From the NCBI RefSeq assembly GCF_042684265.1, contig NZ_JBHULB010000081.1:62001-126000 (forward strand): 64,000 nt of DNA, written 5' to 3'. Both the position numbers and the translations under genes were made by a program. Shown one piece after another: positions 8,395 through 17,811 of the stretch; position 1 is the first letter of the stretch, and each line of letters starts with the position of its first letter. The stretch is from Croceitalea marina. Its GTDB lineage: Bacteria; Bacteroidota; Bacteroidia; Flavobacteriales; Flavobacteriaceae. The notes below the pieces were generated by a model, which had not been told where the DNA came from, ran no database searches, and saw only the letters and a program-made list of their open reading frames with translations.

Positions 8395-10716
8395 ATGAAA
8401 AAATATAGTTTTTCGCTACTTAGTAGCCTTCTTTTGTTTATTTCTTGCACAGAAAATATTGTAAAAACGGGAATCACTGTTACTAATATCAGTGAATTAA
8501 ATGAGGCCATTGCGAATGTAACTCCAGGTGATGAAATTATCATGTCCAATGGTGATTGGAATGACATTGAAATTAAGTTTGCGGGTTATGGAGAGAAAGA
8601 CAGGCCAATAACCTTAAAAGCAGAAACTGCAGGTGGGGTAATTATAAAAGGCAAATCGGATTTAAAATTGGGGGGCGAATATTTGATTGTTGATGGATTG
8701 CATTTTAGAGATGGTGCTTCACCCTCGAATGCGGTTATTGAGTTTGCCATTGATAAAAATACCGTGGCAAATCATTCAAAACTCACTAATTGTGTGATTG
8801 AAGACTTTAACAAGGCGCAACGTAATCAAACAGATTTATGGGTACTCCTAAAGGGAAGACATAATGAAGTGAATCATTGCTACATTGCAGGTAAATCAAA
8901 TCGAGGACCAACGGTGCGTGTAGACTTAGAAGGTAATAGAAATATAAAGAATTACCATAAAATCATAAATAACCATTTTGGGCCAAGACCTCCAAAGGGT
9001 GGACCGAGTGCCGAAACCATTCAAATAGGAAATAGTTTCACTTCAATGTCGCCGAGTTATACCTTGGTTGAAAATAATTTCTTTGATCGCTGCAATGGGG
9101 AAGTAGAGGTGATTTCGAGCAAAACCAATTTTAATGAGTTTCGAAATAACGTTTTTTATAAAAGCGAAGGTTCTTTAGTTACCAGACACGGTAATTACTG
9201 TACTGTAGATGGTAATTATTTTATCGGTGATGAGAATTCGGAACAAATAGGAGGTATCCGATTAATAGGAACAGGACACTGGGTCATCAACAATTACTTT
9301 TACAATTTAAAAGGGAAGGTTTTTAGAAGTCCGTTGGCAGTTATGAACGGTATTCCGAAGTCACCTTTAAATAGATATATTCAAGTTACTGATGTCGTAG
9401 TTGCGCACAATTCTTGGATAAATTGTACCTCTCCATTACAATTTGGAGTAGGATCGAATGTGGACCAAAAAGATGTCTTGCCTGCCTCTGAAATACGCTC
9501 GGAAAGAGCTAAACGCACTGTAGTTGCTAATAATTTGATATATAATGAAAAGGGAGATGTCATGCCCGTCGTGGCTCATGACTCTCTAGACGGGATTCAC
9601 TTTCAAAGTAATTTGATCAATAATCAAGGTATAGCATTTCCCTATGATTCTGGATTTGATCAAGAAGAGTTTGTAATTTCTGAACTTGAGGATAACATTT
9701 TTATACCGACCATTGATCTTCCAGATTTTAAATTATATGAAGGTTTTGAGTTTGACCAAATCAAGAAAGATGTTTTTGGTAATTCTCGAGAGAATATAAA
9801 TGGGGTGGGGGCAATCTCGGGTACCCCGAAGAGCACACCAAATTTGATGGATAAATCAAAATACGGGCCTATTTGGTATGATATTAGTAGTATGGATACT
9901 AATGAAATTCAAACACATGCGGTTGCTAAGGAAAGTGAGTTGATTTCTGCAATTGCAGCGGCCAAGAGTGGCGATGTGATTTCCTTGGGACCAGGATTAT
10001 ACGAGCTTGGTCAATCCATTAAGATAGATAAAGAGTTAACTATTCGTTCATCAAATGCGAAGAACAAGGCAACCATTGTTTATAATGGTGATGCTAAAAC
10101 TCCCTTGTTTGAAATGAATCCGAAAGGCCAGTTGACATTAGATGGTATTTCACTTAAAGGAGGAAATAGTCAATACGCTTTTGCTAGTTTAAAAAGCAAT
10201 ATGTCCAGCTTGTATAATCTTACTGTGTTGAATAGTGAAATAGTAGATTTTGAATATGTTTTGAAAGGGTATAAATACTCTTTTTCAGAATATATCAAAT
10301 TCAATTCAACCTTAATTCAAGACTGTAAAAATGGATTGGAGTTAGCTGCAGAAAACGACGACAAGGGTGATTATAATGCTGAAAATATATTTATCGAAAA
10401 TTGCCAATTTATTAATGTTTCGAAGAATACTATCAACTATTATAGGGGGGGCTATGATGAATCTACCGTTGGTGGAAATCTAAAGGTTACCAATAGCTCA
10501 TTTAACGAGTGCGGTGCTCAAGAAGAGAATGGGATTTTAATAAATACCTATGGTATTATCAATGTAGATATTTCTGGAAACAAATTCATTGACAATCGAG
10601 TGAAAATGGTCGCACGTTTGTGGGGCGCAAAAAATAATTCACATGAAAATAATGAATTAAAAAATTCAGGCGACTTGGTAGTTCAAGAAAATCTTCCTTT
10701 AAAGTTGATGTATTAA
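8395..10716 (+). CDS. PL6 alginate lyase, two-domain, lipoprotein
   Basis: 773 aa. The N-terminus has a lipobox with Cys18 (LFISC), so it is probably a surface or periplasmic lipoprotein. The body is a right-handed beta-helix of the chondroitinase-B/PL6 family. Lys243 (in SSKTNFN) and Arg264 (in VTRHGN) are spaced 21 residues apart, as are catalytic Lys220 and Arg241 in the alginate lyase AlyGC. A second beta-helix begins at about 513 with SELISAIAAAKSGDVISLGP, echoing the opening of the first domain (SELNEAIANVTPGDEI, 33-48). The two-helix layout and length match AlyGC-type enzymes, some of which are exolytic on guluronate blocks. First gene of an operon with two PL7, a PL17 and a KdgF-like gene. 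Confidence 0.9.
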   Translation: MKKYSFSLLSSLLLFISCTENIVKTGITVTNISELNEAIANVTPGDEIIMSNGDWNDIEIKFAGYGEKDRPITLKAETAGGVIIKGKSDLKLGGEYLIVDGLHFRDGASPSNAVIEFAIDKNTVANHSKLTNCVIEDFNKAQRNQTDLWVLLKGRHNEVNHCYIAGKSNRGPTVRVDLEGNRNIKNYHKIINNHFGPRPPKGGPSAETIQIGNSFTSMSPSYTLVENNFFDRCNGEVEVISSKTNFNEFRNNVFYKSEGSLVTRHGNYCTVDGNYFIGDENSEQIGGIRLIGTGHWVINNYFYNLKGKVFRSPLAVMNGIPKSPLNRYIQVTDVVVAHNSWINCTSPLQFGVGSNVDQKDVLPASEIRSERAKRTVVANNLIYNEKGDVMPVVAHDSLDGIHFQSNLINNQGIAFPYDSGFDQEEFVISELEDNIFIPTIDLPDFKLYEGFEFDQIKKDVFGNSRENINGVGAISGTPKSTPNLMDKSKYGPIWYDISSMDTNEIQTHAVAKESELISAIAAAKSGDVISLGPGLYELGQSIKIDKELTIRSSNAKNKATIVYNGDAKTPLFEMNPKGQLTLDGISLKGGNSQYAFASLKSNMSSLYNLTVLNSEIVDFEYVLKGYKYSFSEYIKFNSTLIQDCKNGLELAAENDDKGDYNAENIFIENCQFINVSKNTINYYRGGYDESTVGGNLKVTNSSFNECGAQEENGILINTYGIINVDISGNKFIDNRVKMVARLWGAKNNSHENNELKNSGDLVVQENLPLKLMY

Positions 10717-10725
10717 TCTAAAAAT

Positions 10726-11751
10726 ATGAAAAGTAGTTATTTAAAACCACTACTGTTAACGAGTTTATTTTTGATGATTTTTGGCTGTAAAGAAAAGGCC
10801 AAGCAGGTTCAAAAGGAGATTGTCAAAACCAAGGAATACCCTCATGACGTAATTCCGTTTATGGAGAACTGGAAAATTCTTTGCGGCGATGGAACGCGGT
10901 CTGAGGATTTGGTGGAATTTTCAAAAGAAGATTTTTTCTATGTAGAAAATGATGGTTTGACCGATTGGGTAGTTTATAAGACGCCCAATGCAGGAATAAC
11001 ATCAAGAACTTCAAGTAATACAAGAACAGAATTAGGGCAAAAAGAGCATTGGATTCCTGAAATAGGCGGAAAGTTAGCGGGCACTCTAAAAGTCATGCAT
11101 GTATCGACCACTGGAGATGCTACCAAAGCCTCTTCCTTTTCAACTGTGATTGGTCAAATTCATAGTGATGAGGGGCATGAAAATGAACCCTTGAAAATCT
11201 ACTACAAGAAATTTCCTGACCATGAAAAAGGGTCAATCTTCTGGAACTATGAAATCAATACGGAAGGAGATAATATCGGGCGATTTGATTATTCCACTGC
11301 GGTATGGGGGTATAATTTTTCTGATGTAGGTGCCAGTGCGAATGAATATCCTGAAGAACCAGAAAATGGTATTGCTTTGGGCGAAGAGTTCAGTTATGAG
11401 GTAAATGTTTACAAGGGTATTATGTATCTCACTTTTACTAGTGAAGGCCATGAAACAAAACACTTTATGAAAAGTTTGATAAAATCGGAATTTTCAACAA
11501 GGGAAAACATACCGGAACAAGTGCTAAAAGTTTACGCAAACAGAGAAAAAGGTGGTGGTGTAGAGCGTGATACTGCTTATGCCGGAGAGATTCAGTATTT
11601 TAAACAAGGCTGTTACAATCAAGCGAATGCCAAGTCGACCAATTCAGAAGTTTACGGTGGAGATATCACTAAACAATACGCAAATGGGAGTTATGCCGAA
11701 GTCTGGTTTAAAGAGGCCACTTTAGGGGCAGCTACACAACCGAATAAATAA
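10726..11751 (+). CDS. PL7 alginate lyase, lipoprotein
   Basis: 341 aa with a lipobox at Cys21 (MIFGC). The three PL7 signatures are present: RTEL at 100-103, QIH at 144-146 and YFKQGCYNQ at 291-299. These line the catalytic groove (Arg, Gln/His and Tyr roles in the beta-jelly-roll alginate lyases). It is longer than compact PL7 enzymes, with insertions between the second and third motifs. It starts 9 nt after the PL6 stop and is followed 14 nt later by a close paralogue, a tandem duplication. The lyase would cleave alginate at the cell surface or in the periplasm; endo versus exo mode cannot be read from sequence. Confidence 0.9.
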   Translation: MKSSYLKPLLLTSLFLMIFGCKEKAKQVQKEIVKTKEYPHDVIPFMENWKILCGDGTRSEDLVEFSKEDFFYVENDGLTDWVVYKTPNAGITSRTSSNTRTELGQKEHWIPEIGGKLAGTLKVMHVSTTGDATKASSFSTVIGQIHSDEGHENEPLKIYYKKFPDHEKGSIFWNYEINTEGDNIGRFDYSTAVWGYNFSDVGASANEYPEEPENGIALGEEFSYEVNVYKGIMYLTFTSEGHETKHFMKSLIKSEFSTRENIPEQVLKVYANREKGGGVERDTAYAGEIQYFKQGCYNQANAKSTNSEVYGGDITKQYANGSYAEVWFKEATLGAATQPNK

Positions 11752-11765
11752 ATTCAAAAGGTACT

Positions 11766-12872
11766 ATGGCTTTAATGCGTCAATATTCTCGTTTTCATAT
11801 ATTCACTTTTCTAGCGAGTACAGTACTGTTTTGTACCAACTGTGGAGATAAAAATAAAAAAGAAAATGCCGCTACTGCTTCAAAAATGAAAGCTGAGGTT
11901 ATCAAGCCGAATGATGTCATACCGTTTTTTCAACATTGGAATTTAATTTTGGGTGATGGTTCTAATGCGGGGCCGGCCATGGACTATGTACATAAAGATT
12001 TCTTTTATACCACCAATGATAGCAAGAGTGATTGGGTAGTTTTTAAAACCCCAAATGGTGGAGATACGCATGGTACTTCTAATAATACGAGAACCGAATT
12101 GGCACAGTTAAAAAAATGGTATCCGAAAACCGCCAATGATAAATTATCAGCCACACTTAAAGTTATGAATGTGTCAGCGACCGGTGATGCTCGTGTCGCT
12201 TCAACCCATTCCGTAGTAGTCGGTCAGATTCACAGCGCGGATGGCCATGAGAACGAACCGCTTAAGATATTTTATAAAAAATTTCCAGGTCATGAAAAGG
12301 GTTCTGTCTTTTGGCATTATGAAATAAACACAAAGGGTGGTGACAATTCAGGGAGATGGGATTATTCTTCAGCCGTTTGGGGGCATGATTTCTCTGTTGT
12401 TGGAGCCGAAGCGAACTCCTATCCAGACGAGCCAGAAGACGGAATCGCATTGGGTGAAGAATTCAGTTATCAAATCGAGGTTACTGATGGTATGATGAAC
12501 TTAACGTTTGCAAGTGAAGGTCATGACACCAAAACGTTTATCAAGAATTTAGTTAAATCAGAATATACCACGAGTGGTGATATGCCAGAGCAAACACGAA
12601 AATTATTTGCCCCTATTGGTCAAGATGGTGTAGAACGAGCAACTGCATATGCCAGCGAAGGTTTATTTTTTAAATTGGGTTGTTACAATCAAACCAATGG
12701 AAAATCTCCAGAAGAAAATCAAAATTGGTGTTCGGGTGCAGAAACGCATGGCGGTGACATACAAAAACAATATGCAGACGGCAATTACGCCGAAGTTTGG
12801 TTTAAAACCGCAAGTATTATCATAAGCAACGATGCCGTGTCTAACGAAGGATATTTCATTAAGAATGATTAA
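11766..12872 (+). CDS. PL7 alginate lyase, lipoprotein, paralogue of preceding gene
   Basis: 368 aa, lipobox at Cys26 (FCTNC); an alternative start three codons downstream would also keep the signal. It carries RTELAQ, VGQIHSADGHE and FFKLGCYNQ, collinear with the upstream PL7 paralogue. Shared long blocks such as GHENEPLKI, EPE-GIALGEEFSY and VERxTAYA show duplication followed by divergence. It has an extra cysteine-containing insertion (WCSGAETHGGD) near the C-terminus that the sister lacks. It belongs to the same operon and acts on alginate; a different block specificity (G, M or MG) from its sister is plausible but unproven. Confidence 0.9.
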   Translation: MALMRQYSRFHIFTFLASTVLFCTNCGDKNKKENAATASKMKAEVIKPNDVIPFFQHWNLILGDGSNAGPAMDYVHKDFFYTTNDSKSDWVVFKTPNGGDTHGTSNNTRTELAQLKKWYPKTANDKLSATLKVMNVSATGDARVASTHSVVVGQIHSADGHENEPLKIFYKKFPGHEKGSVFWHYEINTKGGDNSGRWDYSSAVWGHDFSVVGAEANSYPDEPEDGIALGEEFSYQIEVTDGMMNLTFASEGHDTKTFIKNLVKSEYTTSGDMPEQTRKLFAPIGQDGVERATAYASEGLFFKLGCYNQTNGKSPEENQNWCSGAETHGGDIQKQYADGNYAEVWFKTASIIISNDAVSNEGYFIKND

Positions 12873-12945
12873 ATCAGTTGATTGGAAAGTTGAGGTGTGT
12901 TTAGTTAATCTATCTTATAAGTCAATATGTAACGACTCTAATAAA

Positions 12946-15195
12946 ATGAAAAAGAGGAAAACCAATATTTTTTTAGGGTGGCTTTTAACGGTGACATTAT
13001 GTATATCTAATTCCGCACTTCATTCACAAGAACATCCTAAATTAATTCTCACCAAAGCTGGTGTGGAGAAAATCAGGGCTGAATTAGGTAAAGTGCCCTT
13101 ATTTGACGAATCCTTAGAAGAACTTAAAAATGAAGTGGATGCCGAAATTGCATTGGGCATAGATACTCCTATTCCAAAAGATTATTCAGGTGGCTACACA
13201 CACACTAGGCATAAAAAAAATTGGTTCGTACTTCAAAAAGCTGGGGTACTTTATCAGATTTTAGATGATGAAAAGTATGCGATTTATGTTCGCGATATGC
13301 TTTTGCAATATGCAGAGCTTTATCCTACGCTACCCGCGCATCCGAAAACACGTTCGTATGCCAGAGGAAAATTGTTTTGGCAATGCTTAAATGATTCCAA
13401 TTGGTTGGTATATGCGAGTCAGGCCTATGATTGTATTTATGATTTTCTTTCTAAAAGGGAGCGTAAAAATTTAGAGAAAAATTTATTCAGACCCTTTGCA
13501 GATTGGATTTCCGTTGAGAATCCGCAATTCTATAACCGTGTGCACAACCATAGTACTTGGGGCAATGCGGCAGTGGGTATGATTGGCTTGTTAATGGGTG
13601 ATGATGAACTCGTCGATAGAGCTTTGTATGGTTTAAAAAACGCACCTGTAAATACCGGTGAAAAAGATAATGACGGCGGATTTATTTATTCAGATGATGG
13701 CCGAGCAGGGTTTTTAGCGAATCTAGATGAACCCTTTTCGCCTGATGGATACTACACCGAAGGGCCTTATTACCAGCGCTATGCGATGTATCCTTTCTTG
13801 ATTTTTGCCGAGGGTTTAGAAAATGTGAAACCGGAGTTGAAAATATTAGAATATAAAGATGGGGTTTTACTTAGAGCGGTGAATGCCCTTTTGAACTTGT
13901 CGGATGCAGATGGTGAATTCTTTCCACTTAACGATGGACAAAAAGGAATGTCTATTTATACTTCTTCCTTGGTCAGTGCAGTAGATATTGCTTATCGTTA
14001 TGGCGGAAAAAATCCACAGTTATTAAGTATCGCACAAGAACAAGGTCAAGTACTTTTAGATGATTCCGGTCTGGATGTTGCCGTTGGTATTAGAGATGGT
14101 CTAGCGAAACCCTTTGAAAAAAAATCAATCAATTTATCCGACGGTCCTAAAGGAGAACAAGGTGGCGTTGGGATTTTGCGCTACGGTAACGAAGATTTGA
14201 CTTTGGTATTTAAATATGCCGCACAGGGTTTAAGTCATGGGCATTATGACAAATTATCCTATTCTTTTTTTGAAAAGGGTGATGAAGTTTTGCAAGACTA
14301 TGGTTTATCGAGATTCGTGAATATCGAACAAAAAGGCGGTGGTAATTACTTAAAGGAAAATAAGACATGGGCAAAACAGACTATCTCACATAATACCTTA
14401 GTTCAGAACGAGACTTCCCATTTTAAAGGGAAATATGAAATCGGCAGCAAGCACCACTCGCAATTATACTTTTTTGATGCTTCACAAAGCACAGTACAGG
14501 TAGTAAGTGCTAAAGAAAGCAATGCATATCCCGGTACTGAAATGCACCGTACCATGGCCTTGATAAAAGGAGATAGTTTTGAAAAGCCTTTTCTGTTGGA
14601 TATTCTTAAAGTAACATCTGACAGTAAAAATCAATATGACCTGCCTTTTTATTTTATGGGACAAGTGATTCAAACTAACTTTGAGTATAATGCCCCAGAA
14701 ACCATAGAGCCCTTAGGAAAAAAATACGGGTACCAACATTTATGGACTGAAGGGCAGGGCAAGGCCAGTGAAGATAACTCTAAGTTCAGCTGGATGAATG
14801 AACGTCGTTTTTACACCCTTACCACAACAACAACCGCTGCTGATGAAATGCGTTTTGTGCGAATAGGGGCGAACGACCCAGAGTTTAACCTCAGACGCGA
14901 TGCTGGATTAATGCTCCGAAGAAAAGATACCCAGCATACCACTTTCGTGTCGGTACTAGAATCACATGGTAGTTATAGTCCTGTTTCAGAGTTCGCCGTG
15001 AATTCAAAAAGTAACATTGCATCTGTAAAAAAGGTACGTGACGATGAGAAGTATACGGCAATAGTCATCGAAGATATAAAAGGTGAGAAGTACGTATTTA
15101 TTCTTTCAAATAAAGATGAAAGCAATTCTAGTAAACATAATTTAAACATAAATGGGAATGATTATTCGTGGTCAGGACCGTATTTTTTCAAATAA
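12946..15195 (+). CDS. PL17 oligoalginate lyase (exolytic)
   Basis: About 749 aa from the ATG at 12946. The open frame extends upstream to 12832 inside the preceding gene, but that leader is not signal-like, whereas MKKRKTNIFLGWLLTVTLCISNSALHSQ is a good Sec signal. Domains are an alpha/alpha-toroid alginate lyase (about 30-370) and a heparinase II/III-like beta-sandwich (about 400-640). NHSTWGN places Asn201-His202, the same numbering as the catalytic pair in Saccharophagus Alg17c. DGYYTEGPYYQRY (267-279) carries the expected catalytic Tyr. PL17 enzymes release unsaturated monouronate from oligomers, the step before KdgF. It is followed by the cupin after 11 nt. Confidence 0.9.
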   Translation: MKKRKTNIFLGWLLTVTLCISNSALHSQEHPKLILTKAGVEKIRAELGKVPLFDESLEELKNEVDAEIALGIDTPIPKDYSGGYTHTRHKKNWFVLQKAGVLYQILDDEKYAIYVRDMLLQYAELYPTLPAHPKTRSYARGKLFWQCLNDSNWLVYASQAYDCIYDFLSKRERKNLEKNLFRPFADWISVENPQFYNRVHNHSTWGNAAVGMIGLLMGDDELVDRALYGLKNAPVNTGEKDNDGGFIYSDDGRAGFLANLDEPFSPDGYYTEGPYYQRYAMYPFLIFAEGLENVKPELKILEYKDGVLLRAVNALLNLSDADGEFFPLNDGQKGMSIYTSSLVSAVDIAYRYGGKNPQLLSIAQEQGQVLLDDSGLDVAVGIRDGLAKPFEKKSINLSDGPKGEQGGVGILRYGNEDLTLVFKYAAQGLSHGHYDKLSYSFFEKGDEVLQDYGLSRFVNIEQKGGGNYLKENKTWAKQTISHNTLVQNETSHFKGKYEIGSKHHSQLYFFDASQSTVQVVSAKESNAYPGTEMHRTMALIKGDSFEKPFLLDILKVTSDSKNQYDLPFYFMGQVIQTNFEYNAPETIEPLGKKYGYQHLWTEGQGKASEDNSKFSWMNERRFYTLTTTTTAADEMRFVRIGANDPEFNLRRDAGLMLRRKDTQHTTFVSVLESHGSYSPVSEFAVNSKSNIASVKKVRDDEKYTAIVIEDIKGEKYVFILSNKDESNSSKHNLNINGNDYSWSGPYFFK

Positions 15196-15206
15196 AATTA
15201 AATAGT

Positions 15207-15578
15207 ATGAAACGATTTAGTGAAAAATATATCATCACAAAAGAAATGGAATGGGAAGAACTAGGAGGCGGAGTTTCTCGAAAGTTCTTAGGTTACGATA
15301 ATCAAATAATGATGGTAAAAGTAAAGTTTGAAAAAGGAGCGCTGGGTTCTCCACATCAACATTTTCACACCCAGGCAACCTATTGTGTTTCGGGTAAATT
15401 TGAATTCGAAATTGATGGGGTTAAGCAAATTGTAGAAGCTGGTGATGGAGTTTACATTGAACCTAATTTATTGCACAGTGCAGTTTGTTTAGAAGAAGGA
15501 ATGCTAATTGACACATTTAGCCCTGTAAGAGAAGATTTTTTAAGTGGTGGCGCTGTCTCTTATTTCGGAGACAAATAG
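15207..15578 (+). CDS. kdgF: KdgF-like cupin, unsaturated uronate linearising protein
   Basis: 123 aa from the ATG at 15207. A longer frame opens at 15168 inside the PL17 gene but adds an unlikely leader. It is a single-domain cupin with metal-ligand pattern HQHFHTQ (His50, His52, Gln56) and His90 in NLLHSAV, then DTFSPVREDFL, a signature of KdgF proteins. KdgF speeds conversion of the 4,5-unsaturated monouronate made by PL17/PL6 into the linear keto form DEH. It has no signal peptide, so it is cytoplasmic, while the PL17 has one; the monomer is therefore presumably imported before or during linearisation. It is the last gene of the lyase operon. Confidence 0.82.
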   Translation: MKRFSEKYIITKEMEWEELGGGVSRKFLGYDNQIMMVKVKFEKGALGSPHQHFHTQATYCVSGKFEFEIDGVKQIVEAGDGVYIEPNLLHSAVCLEEGMLIDTFSPVREDFLSGGAVSYFGDK

Positions 15579-15741
15579 TGCAGAAAAACAACTAGTTCAA
15601 AATCATTAGGATTGGGTCCATGTGGAGTGGCTCATTTTGTTTTGTCAAGAATTATTTTTTTTAAGTTAAACAAAACCACATAATTCCTAAAATTTTAACA
15701 TTTAAATAAAGAAATCGTTTTTTATTAACGATTCAATAACA

Positions 15742-15785
15742 TATATTTGGTAATCCAAACTGGTAAACCAATTTGGTTTACCAAA
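15742..15785 (+). promoter_or_regulatory. promoter -7 box overlapping a triple GntR-type operator
   Basis: TATATTTG (15742-15749) matches TAnnTTTG. Three TTGGTnnnCCAA-like units follow in register: 15747-15758, 15760-15771 and 15773-15784. The last two together form a near-perfect palindrome of about 23 bp. The first overlaps the -7 box, the same arrangement as at 8.33 kb. It would drive the block beginning with the PKD lipoprotein at 16095 and including susCD. Confidence 0.68.
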
Positions 15786-15834
15786 CAAAAACACTAAAAC
15801 TAAATTATTTATATGATAAAACCTTAAGCATAAA

Positions 15835-15862
15835 AAAAGGATAGGTGCACGCCTATCCTTTT
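15835..15862 (+). terminator. perfect 11-bp hairpin in the leader of the susCD block
   Basis: AAAAGGATAGG (15835-15845) pairs fully with CCTATCCTTTT (15852-15862) around a 6-nt loop. It lies about 90 nt after the predicted promoter and 230 nt before the next start codon. It could be a leader attenuator or a bidirectional terminator. Together with the operator it accounts for the notable content of the 516-nt gap from 15579 to 16094; nothing coding was found there. Confidence 0.5.
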
Positions 15863-16094
15863 CAAAAAGATTACTTCTTTCGGAGGGAAGTAAAATTCGA
15901 CAAATACACATTAAATGCAAATTTGAAGAACTCAAAAGTAATGAAATTCCACGTAAAATTTGTCCATGAAATGTGATTAACTAAAGTCACTTGTTAATAC
16001 TACTACTTTGTTAGGATAGCAATTTGAGCTTTTGTAATTGACTAAATGAGAATGAACTTAAAAACTAAACTAAAAGTTATAAAAGAACTTTATC

Positions 16095-17648
16095 ATGAAA
16101 AACAAATTATTACTAAATAACCGATGGTCTTTCTGGATGCTTTTGTTGGGCATTGTATTCTTTTCTTGTGAGAATGAAGAAGAAGGTTTGCGCGCTGACC
16201 AAAGTCAAGATGATCCAGCCCCGCTTTCGGTGAACTTTACGACATCTTCCGTGTTTTTAGAAGTTTCGACAACTAATACTTCTGCTAATGGACGCGCTTA
16301 CGCTTGGGATTTTGGAGTAGAAGATGCAGATGACGATACTTCAATTGAGTTTGAGCCCAGTTATACCTATGAAGCAGATGGTACTTATACTATTACACTA
16401 GTAGTAAAAGGTGAAGGAGGTCAAGAAGAAATTGTGACTCGAGAAGTAACTGTCGGAAGGGAGATGATTAATCCGTCTGCATCATTTACAAGTGAGATTG
16501 ATTTCTTAGATGTAGCTTTCACCAATACTTCTGTTAATGGTGTTTCCTATGAATGGGATTTTGGAGATGGTGCAGGAACGTCAACAGAGGAAAACCCATC
16601 CTATTCTTATGCAGCAGGTGGTACATATACAGTTTCTTTAATAGCAACAAGTAGAACTGATGATACCGATACGGTAACTGAAATGATTACTGTTGAACCC
16701 AGACCTGTTGCTCCTGTAGCTGATTTTACTTTTGTTGCGACTAATTTAGATGTAGAATTTACAGATGCGTCTTTGGCCAATGATGGCAATATAACCGCAT
16801 ATGCTTGGGATTTTGGAGATGGAACAGGTACTTCGGCCCTTGCTGATCCTAGCTACAGCTATGGTGCAGCGGGCACCTATCAAGTTGCCCTAACAATTAC
16901 CTTTGATGATGTATTGGGCGAGACTTCTTCTACCACTACGCAAAGTGTTTCTGTAACGGCTGACCCAGGGCTTCAAGCTACCTTTGCTGCCGCTTTGCAA
17001 AATGGTGACATGCAAACATATCCAACAGCAGAGCAGAATAATAACGACTTAGTTGATGCTTGGACTATAGATCCGGATAATACTTTTAATGATAACAGCG
17101 ATACACCTTTTAATTTCTGGCGAAATGATGATTTAGAAGCTTTTGTCACAGCAATAGGCGGTACTGATAAGGCAAGTTCTTCAGGTACGGACGCGACTTC
17201 TGCAGGCGGAACTTCAGATAGATCTTATAAAATGGATAGTGCAGGTGAAAGGGCGTACCAACCATTTGAAGTAGAAACGGGTGTTCTTTATAGTATCTCT
17301 GCTTTTGTTAAGTCGGAAACCACGCCTGTAGGCAATGTAGAGGGTACTTTTTATATTTTATCAGATCAGCCATCAGATGAAACTGATTTGGCTTCGATAG
17401 CCTTAGCTACGGTACCAGTAACATCGAATGGAATTAATGAGTGGCAACAAATTTCATTTAGTTTCATAGCTGAATCAACTTTTAATTTCCCTCAAAGTAG
17501 AGTGGATGAAAGTATAGCTACAGGTGGAATATTGACCTCAGTTGACCAAGAGTTTGTGATACTTTATTTTGCTCCTACAAGTACTGTTACTGGTGATAAT
17601 GAAGTGTTTTTAACAGATGTTGAAATAGAAACTCCAAGTTTAAATTAA
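16095..17648 (+). CDS. PKD-repeat surface lipoprotein, probable glycan-binding protein
   Basis: 517 aa. Lipobox at Cys25 (VFFSC), then an acidic linker and three PKD-type immunoglobulin-like repeats (about 45-120, 128-203 and 206-292). Each ends near a YxWDFG element followed by a GTYxVxL strand. The last ~220 residues form a separate beta-rich domain of no family I can name, reminiscent of carbohydrate-binding jelly rolls. It stands immediately upstream of susC, the place where surface glycan-binding proteins are often encoded, and no SusE/F-like gene is seen. A role in holding alginate at the outer membrane is inferred. It is expressed from the operator-controlled promoter at 15742. Confidence 0.75.
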   Translation: MKNKLLLNNRWSFWMLLLGIVFFSCENEEEGLRADQSQDDPAPLSVNFTTSSVFLEVSTTNTSANGRAYAWDFGVEDADDDTSIEFEPSYTYEADGTYTITLVVKGEGGQEEIVTREVTVGREMINPSASFTSEIDFLDVAFTNTSVNGVSYEWDFGDGAGTSTEENPSYSYAAGGTYTVSLIATSRTDDTDTVTEMITVEPRPVAPVADFTFVATNLDVEFTDASLANDGNITAYAWDFGDGTGTSALADPSYSYGAAGTYQVALTITFDDVLGETSSTTTQSVSVTADPGLQATFAAALQNGDMQTYPTAEQNNNDLVDAWTIDPDNTFNDNSDTPFNFWRNDDLEAFVTAIGGTDKASSSGTDATSAGGTSDRSYKMDSAGERAYQPFEVETGVLYSISAFVKSETTPVGNVEGTFYILSDQPSDETDLASIALATVPVTSNGINEWQQISFSFIAESTFNFPQSRVDESIATGGILTSVDQEFVILYFAPTSTVTGDNEVFLTDVEIETPSLN

Positions 17649-17663
17649 TTTGAATAGAAATTA

Positions 17664-17691
17664 AACCCGTCAACCCTAAGGTTGTCGGGTT
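17664..17691 (+). terminator. strong hairpin between PKD lipoprotein gene and susC
   Basis: AACCCG (17664-17669) and CAACC (17671-17675) pair with GGTTG (17680-17684) and CGGGTT (17686-17691), giving an 11-bp stem with one T-T mismatch. There is no clear T-run after it, so it is more likely an mRNA-processing or attenuation hairpin that uncouples susCD levels from the upstream gene than a full terminator. Confidence 0.45.
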
Positions 17692-17811
17692 CATAAAAGC
17701 TTAAAATTTAAGCGTTTAAACCATTTTATAATATCCAATAAACAAAATATTTTTCAACAAATACCAGTCCATGGTTTTTGTTATAAGTAGTTGAAAATTA
17801 ATTCAAAACTC

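Noticed and set aside
12832..12945. Upstream extension of the PL17 frame
   Set aside because: It overlaps the preceding lyase gene and would destroy the signal peptide that starts at 12946.
15702..15935. Minus-strand frame across the operator and hairpin
   Set aside because: It runs through regulatory palindromes and has no protein-like features.
17791..17811. TTG start for SusC
   Set aside because: The ATG at 17812 gives a cleaner signal peptide; the upstream TTG adds only seven residues.
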